In this document: positions 6,412-6,844 of the stretch, in pieces
How positions within the stretch are numbered: position 1 is the first letter of the stretch
Layout: every line of letters begins with the position of its first letter
From: Geopsychrobacter sp.
Lineage (GTDB): Bacteria; Desulfobacterota; Desulfuromonadia; Desulfuromonadales; Geopsychrobacteraceae
DNA length: 6,844 nt
Reading direction: 5' to 3'
NCBI GenBank assembly: GCA_030620915.1
Contig: JAUXIR010000077.1
Span: forward strand, 1 to 6,844
The notes under the pieces: model-generated
The model's input: the letters and a program-made list of their open reading frames with translations, nothing else
Database searches by the model: none
Told to the model about the DNA's origin: nothing
Translations under genes and position numbers: made by a program

Positions 6412-6844
6412 CCAATTTCACCCCGCGCGAAATCGTTTCGGAACTCGACCGCTACATCGTCGGCCAACAAAATGCCAAACGCGCAGTCGCCATCGCGCTG
6501 CGTAATCGTTGGCGGCGTCAGCAAGTGCCCGCCGAGCTCCGTGATGAGATTGCGCCTAAGAATATCATCATGATCGGGCCGACCGGGGTCGGCAAAACCG
6601 AGATTGCAAGACGTCTGGCCAAGCTGGCCCAGGCCCCCTTCATCAAGGTTGAAGCGAGTAAGTTTACCGAGGTCGGCTATGTCGGACGTGATGTCGAAAG
6701 CATGGTGCGCGACCTGTTCGAACTGGCGATTACCATGGTGCGGGAAGAGGAAGCCAAATCTCTACGCATCAATGCCGAATATCAGGCCGAAGAAAGCCTG
6801 CTCGATCTGTAGCTTCCGGGAGATCCCTACCGTTCCCCTGACAA
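6408..6844 (+). CDS. hslU: HslU (ClpY) ATPase, N-terminal part, interrupted by an in-frame TAG; runs off the window
   Basis: AAA+ unfoldase that binds and opens HslV and threads substrates into it. The GTG start at 6408 shares GTGA with the hslV stop. N-terminal landmarks are [20 protein letters not shown], Walker A GPTGVGKT at residues 57-64, [11 protein letters not shown] and the pore loop GYVGRD at 90-95, at the same positions as in E. coli HslU. The frame then meets TAG at 6810-6812 (codon 135) inside the conserved LLD-L-[L]-LP stretch, where E. coli has ILDALLP. After the TAG the same frame continues as [10 protein letters not shown] to the window end, still HslU-like. A single T-to-A change from TTG (Leu) would explain it. 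As written, the product is 134 of roughly 440 residues, holding Walker A but lacking Walker B and the I domain. It may be a recent nonsense mutation or a sequence error; the remainder is outside the window. Confidence 0.93.

Overview
The window is ordinary chromosomal core DNA, fully coding on the + strand, moderately GC-rich and with short gaps between genes. The protein sequences best fit a Desulfuromonadales/Geobacterales-type deltaproteobacterium (Desulfobacterota). The clues are a PilT with an 'NPDDF' C-terminal extension, an AlaRS with a Cys-rich '[15 protein letters not shown]' loop, and a soluble receiver-histidine kinase. This placement rests on recall of family sequences, not on a search.

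Layout: (1) 2-970, the C-terminal ~322 residues of a PilT-type pilus-retraction ATPase, cut by the left edge. (2) 942-1429, recX, whose start overlaps pilT; one missing G at about 1169-1171 splits it into two frames. (3) 1533-4178, complete alaS, with a small hairpin in its leader and a likely terminator just after it. (4) 4266-4613, a one-domain cupin. (5) 4694-5767, a soluble protein with an N-terminal receiver domain followed by HisKA and HATPase_c domains. (6) 5881-6411, hslV, with a possible promoter and two mutually exclusive small hairpins next to its ribosome binding site. (7) 6408 to the right edge, the start of hslU, which overlaps hslV by 4 nt and is interrupted by an in-frame TAG at 6810-6812.

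Functionally there are four modules: type IV pilus retraction, RecA modulation together with alanyl-tRNA synthesis (recX next to alaS is a widely kept pairing), a small cupin/two-component pair, and the ATP-dependent HslUV protease. No mobile element, CRISPR array, tRNA or rRNA was seen. No gap exceeds about 115 nt, and I see no convincing minus-strand gene.

I do not find a new multi-gene system. The points most worth checking are the two single-base lesions in conserved genes (recX frameshift, hslU nonsense codon), which are either sequence errors or real recent inactivations; the switch-like structure over the hslV ribosome binding site; and the kinase H-box with Lys where Glu/Asp is usual.
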